This document shows, piece by piece, positions 60,670-64,000 of a stretch of DNA of 64,000 nt. Below the pieces are notes generated by a model, which was not told the origin of the DNA, searched no databases, and saw only the letters and a list, made by a program, of their open reading frames with translations. Each line of letters starts with the position of its first letter. Position 1 is the stretch's first letter. A program made the translations under genes and the position numbers. The stretch is from Nocardioides albus (GTDB lineage: Bacteria > Actinomycetota > Actinomycetes > Propionibacteriales > Nocardioidaceae): NCBI RefSeq assembly GCF_014648255.1, contig NZ_BMQT01000002.1:186001-250000 (forward strand). The letters run 5' to 3'.

Positions 60670-62817
60670 CTACGAAGAGGTCACCTGGTCGATCATCCAG
60701 GCGAGACTGAACGCCCGGTCCTCCCACGCCTTGTAGCGCCCCGAGACTCCTCCGTGTCCGGCCGCCATCTCCGTCTTCAGGAGTACGTCACCAGGATTCT
60801 CTGCCGTCGCGCGCAGCTTGGCGACCCATTTCGCGGGCTCGACGTAGAGCACCCGGGTGTCGTTGATGCTGGTCTCGGCCAGGATCGGCGGGTAGTGCTG
60901 CCGGGTGACGTTCGTGTAGGGGTCGTAGGAGGACATGTAGTCGTACGTCTCCTTGTCGGCCTCCGGGTTGCCCCACTCGTCGTACTCGGTGACGGTCAGC
61001 GGCAGCGTCGCGTCGAGCATCGTGGTCAGCGCGTCCACGAACGGCACCGCGGCCACGATCGCGCCCACGGCGTCGGGCGCCTGGTTGGCGACCGCGCCCA
61101 TCAGCAGGCCGCCGGCGCTGCCGCCCTCGGCGATGATCTGGCTGGGCGTCGACCAGCCCGACTCGGTCAGGTGGCGGGCGCAGGCGATGTAGTCGGAGAA
61201 GGTGTTCTGCTTCTTGAGCATCTTCCCGTCGTCGTACCAGGCCCTGCCCATCTCACCACCGCCGCGGATGTGGGCGATGGCGAACCCGATCCCACGGTCC
61301 AGCAGGCTCAGCCGGGCGATGGAGAAGTAGGGGTCCATGCTGGCCTCGTAGGACCCGTAGGCGTAGAGCAGCACCGGGATCGGCCCCTGCTCGTGGAGAC
61401 CCTTCTTCGCCACGATCGAGATCGGAACACGTACGCCGTCCTCGGCCGTCGCCCAGAGCCGGTGCTCCTCGTAGTCGTCACGGTCATAGCCACCGAGCAC
61501 CGGGGCCTGCTTGAGCAGGGTCAGCTCGCGGCTGCGTACGTCGTAGTCGTAGACGGAGGCAGGGGTGCGCATCGTGGTGTAGCCGAGGCGAACGACGGGG
61601 GAGTCGAAGGTGGGGTTGGAGCCCGAACCGATGGTGTAGAGCTCGTCGTCGAACTTCACCAGGTAGTCGTCGGAGACCCCACCTGTGCCTCCTTCGGGGC
61701 CGAGCTCGAGGATGCGGAGCTGGGTCAGGCCCTCGCTGCGCTGGTGCACGACCAGGTGGCCGGCGAAGGCGTCGACGTCCTCCAGACGTACGCCCTGGGT
61801 GTGAGGGACGAGCGGCTGCCACTCGCTTCGCGGGGTCGGGGCGATCGGGGCGGTCGCGATCTCGAAGTCCGGGCCGGAGGCGTTGTGGGTGACCAGAAAG
61901 ACGTCCTCGCCGGCGATGGTGGCGTGCTCGAGGGAGTATTCGACGCCCTCCTCGCGGGCGGCGAAGACCTGCCAGCCGGCGTCGGGGTCGTCGAGATCGA
62001 GGAAGCGGTATTCGGCGGTGACCTTCGCGGCGGTGCCGATGAACATGAACCGGTCGGATTTGGTCCGTCCCACGCCCACCCAGAACCGGTCGTCGGTCTC
62101 GTGGAAGACGAGCTCGTCCTGGTCCTGGCTCGTGCCGAGGCGGTGGCACCAGATCTTGTCGGCACGCCAGGACTCGTCGGCGGTCGTGTAGTAGAGCGCC
62201 GCGGAGTCGCGGTCCCAGGTGGCGCCGCCGTGGACGTTGGTGAGCTCGTCGTCGAGCGGCTCGCCGGTGGTGAGGTCCTTGACGCGTACGGTGTAGCGCT
62301 CGTCGCCGGCGACGTCGGTCGCGTAGGCGAGCAGGGTGGTCGACGGGCTGACGGAGGAGCCGCCGAGGCTGAAGAAGTCGTGGCCCTCGGCGAGCGCGTC
62401 GAGGTCGAGCAGCACCTCCTCGCCGGGGAGCGCTGGCTGGTCGGGGGTGACGTCGGCGGGGGTCGGCGGGGCCCAGTCGTCAGGGTCGGTGGCCTTCACC
62501 CGGCAGCTCGCGCCGTACTGCTTCCCCTCGAAGCTGCGGCCGTAGTACCAGTAGCCGCGCGATCGCGTCGGGACGCTGAGGTCGGTCTCGAGAGTGCGCG
62601 CCTTGATCTCCTCGAAGATCTGCGTACGCAGGTCGGCGAGATGGTCGGTCTGGTCCTTGGTGTAGGCGTTCTCGGCCTCGATGTAGGCGATGACCTCGGG
62701 GTTCTCCTTCTCCCGAAGCCACTCGTAGTCATCAGTCCGGGTCAGGCCGTGGAACTGCTTGGACGAGGGCTTCTTCGGGGCGATCGGCCAGGGCGTCGAG
62801 GAGAGGTCGGCAGACAT
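60670..62817 (-). CDS. ptrB: Oligopeptidase B (S9 family)
   Basis: A 715-residue prolyl-oligopeptidase-family serine peptidase, likely cytosolic and cutting after Arg/Lys in short peptides. Residues ~80-420 are the beta-propeller; the C-terminal hydrolase has the nucleophile in G-G-S-A-G-G-L, preceded by I-R-G-G-G-E-M-G-R-x-W, and the catalytic His in A-A-G-H-G-G. No signal peptide. The 205-nt gap before it, toward the sigma factor gene, contains no recognisable gene. Confidence 0.93.
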   Translation of the reverse strand: MSADLSSTPWPIAPKKPSSKQFHGLTRTDDYEWLREKENPEVIAYIEAENAYTKDQTDHLADLRTQIFEEIKARTLETDLSVPTRSRGYWYYGRSFEGKQYGASCRVKATDPDDWAPPTPADVTPDQPALPGEEVLLDLDALAEGHDFFSLGGSSVSPSTTLLAYATDVAGDERYTVRVKDLTTGEPLDDELTNVHGGATWDRDSAALYYTTADESWRADKIWCHRLGTSQDQDELVFHETDDRFWVGVGRTKSDRFMFIGTAAKVTAEYRFLDLDDPDAGWQVFAAREEGVEYSLEHATIAGEDVFLVTHNASGPDFEIATAPIAPTPRSEWQPLVPHTQGVRLEDVDAFAGHLVVHQRSEGLTQLRILELGPEGGTGGVSDDYLVKFDDELYTIGSGSNPTFDSPVVRLGYTTMRTPASVYDYDVRSRELTLLKQAPVLGGYDRDDYEEHRLWATAEDGVRVPISIVAKKGLHEQGPIPVLLYAYGSYEASMDPYFSIARLSLLDRGIGFAIAHIRGGGEMGRAWYDDGKMLKKQNTFSDYIACARHLTESGWSTPSQIIAEGGSAGGLLMGAVANQAPDAVGAIVAAVPFVDALTTMLDATLPLTVTEYDEWGNPEADKETYDYMSSYDPYTNVTRQHYPPILAETSINDTRVLYVEPAKWVAKLRATAENPGDVLLKTEMAAGHGGVSGRYKAWEDRAFSLAWMIDQVTSS

Positions 62818-62967
62818 GAACGAGACCCTATCCCCGCCACCCTCGCTGCCTCGACCACGGGATCAGTGTCCCGGACGCATTGCAACGCGCTATCGCACAC
62901 CCAAGTCGTCTCGCGCAATACTGCACCCGCTCGCCGTGACGGCCAGATCGAGCCGGGGGAGCGGGCG

Positions 62968-64000
62968 TCAGGACTCGATGAACGGCTGCAGGTCGGGGTC
63001 ATCGACGGCGTACGACCGCACGGGGCCGGCGGGAGTCTCGGCGGTCTCGAAGCGCACGGTCACGACGCCGCGCCCCGAGCCCCAGACCCAGCCGCGGCCC
63101 ATCTCGGCGTGGACGACGTCCATCCCGGCCGCCCAGGTCGGTCGCCGCACCGGCTCGGGCAAGGGGAGGTCGGGCTCGGCGTCCTCGTCGGTGTCGTCCC
63201 CGAAGAGGTCTTCCTGGATCCAGTCGGCGAGTCCGGAGACGCCGACCCCGAGAAGGCGTACGCCGCCGGCCGTCTCGCCTGCGGTGAACAGCTCACCGAG
63301 CAGGGCCCTGGCCAGACGGGCGATGGCACCGGCTTGGTCGGTCGGGGCCGGCAGGGTCGTGGACCGGTTGATCGTGGTGAAGTCGTAGAGCCTGACCTTG
63401 ATCGTGATCGTGCGGCCCGAGAGCCCGTTCTTCTTCAACCGCGCGGCCACCTCGGTGGCCTGTCGGGTGAGGATCTGCTCCATGAGCGGCCGGTCGGTCA
63501 GGTCGGTGTCGTAGGTGCCTTCCACGCTGACCGACTTGGTCTCGCGCTCGGGCTCGACGCGACGGTCGTCCTGGGCCCTGGCCAGCTGGTAGAGGTTGGT
63601 CCCGTGGGACTTGCCCACGAGGCGCACGAGCTCCTCGACGCTGACCTGCTCCAGATCGGCCACCTTGTGGATGCCCGCGCGGCGTAGGCGCTCGGCGGTG
63701 GCCGGACCGACGCCGGGGATCACCTTCACGTTCATCGGGCGGAGCAGGTCGAGCTCGGTCCCGGGCGCGACCACGACCAGCCCGTCGGGCTTGTCGAGGT
63801 CGCTGGCGATCTTCGCGATGAACTTCGAGCTGGCCAGGCCGACGCTTGCGCTCAGGCCGCCGGTGACCTCGGCGACCTCGGCACGGATCCGGGCGGCGGT
63901 CTCGGCCACAGTGTCGATCTCGAGGTCGGGAAGGTCTGCGGCGGCGAGATCGACGAAGGCCTCGTCGAGGGAGAGCGGCTCGACCAGCGGCGACAGCTCG
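62968..64000 (-). CDS. dinB: DNA polymerase IV, 5' end outside the window
   Basis: A Y-family translesion polymerase, partial: the first ~100 residues lie beyond base 64000. The frame enters with P-L-S-L-D-E-A-F-V-D (catalytic acids), then S-V-G-L-A-S-S-K-F-I-A-K-I-A-S-D, the thumb V-I-P-G-V-G-P-A-T-A-E-R-L and the little finger. The C-terminal ~80 residues are an added domain with a W-V-W-G-S-G-R-G segment. The 150 nt upstream of ptrB contain nothing recognised. Confidence 0.93.
   Translation of the reverse strand, partial: ELSPLVEPLSLDEAFVDLAAADLPDLEIDTVAETAARIRAEVAEVTGGLSASVGLASSKFIAKIASDLDKPDGLVVVAPGTELDLLRPMNVKVIPGVGPATAERLRRAGIHKVADLEQVSVEELVRLVGKSHGTNLYQLARAQDDRRVEPERETKSVSVEGTYDTDLTDRPLMEQILTRQATEVAARLKKNGLSGRTITIKVRLYDFTTINRSTTLPAPTDQAGAIARLARALLGELFTAGETAGGVRLLGVGVSGLADWIQEDLFGDDTDEDAEPDLPLPEPVRRPTWAAGMDVVHAEMGRGWVWGSGRGVVTVRFETAETPAGPVRSYAVDDPDLQPFIES

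Overview
The window is high-GC, densely coded actinobacterial chromosome. Gene order and content point to the Propionibacteriales, most likely a Nocardioides-type organism: trpCBA-lgt, gltBD, pyk, an ANTAR response regulator, a liv transporter, polA, rpsA and coaE occur in the order familiar from Mycobacterium and Streptomyces. Many starts are GTG. At least nine genes have a TANNNT box only 6-8 nt before the start codon, the signature of leaderless mRNAs. There is no rRNA, CRISPR array, insertion sequence or prophage.

Layout. 1-3.8 kb: end of trpC, then trpB, trpA, a SCO1-like copper lipoprotein and lgt, all overlapping. 4.1-10.2 kb: glutamate synthase gltB-gltD. 10.3-13.9 kb: HxlR regulator, pyruvate kinase, a free-standing HTH/LAGLIDADG protein, a tRNA with a CAA anticodon in a short-variable-arm body, and a PdtaR-type regulator. 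14.1-20.4 kb: branched-chain amino acid ABC transporter livHMGF plus binding lipoprotein; the LivH permease carries an extra exported N-terminal domain. 20.4-23.6 kb: thioesterase and polA.

23.6-40.8 kb is a cell-envelope polysaccharide island: a Wzx-like flippase, large membrane proteins, a GT4 glycosyltransferase, a methyltransferase, and the decaprenyl-phospho-arabinose route (HAD-UbiA fusion, DprE1, DprE2) translationally coupled to a 1430-residue AftD-like arabinosyltransferase. An acyltransferase, a GT-C-like protein and a DUF3068 protein follow. The DprE1 has Ala where the mycobacterial enzyme has its drug-reactive Cys.

40.8-43.5 kb: methyltransferase and rpsA with a structured leader. 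43.6-54.7 kb is a sugar-acid island: a seven-gene operon (RraA-like aldolase, 2-keto-3-deoxygluconate-type kinase, TauABC-like importer with two permeases, a small membrane protein), a LysR regulator, and two dehydratase-family enzymes (UxuA-like and enolase-superfamily) that both carry twin-arginine export signals. An ATPase-dead GroEL-like protein with a Gly-His tail is coupled to the UxuA-like gene. This combination is the most unusual part of the window.

54.9-64 kb: small membrane protein, FtrA-type AraC regulator with paired operators, coaE, a GH3 glycosidase, a Y-family polymerase, a group 1/2 sigma factor, oligopeptidase B, and a second Y-family polymerase (dinB) running off the end. 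Degenerate 21-22 bp tandem repeats of one family sit in three intergenic gaps (near 25.0, 58.1 and 59.4 kb).
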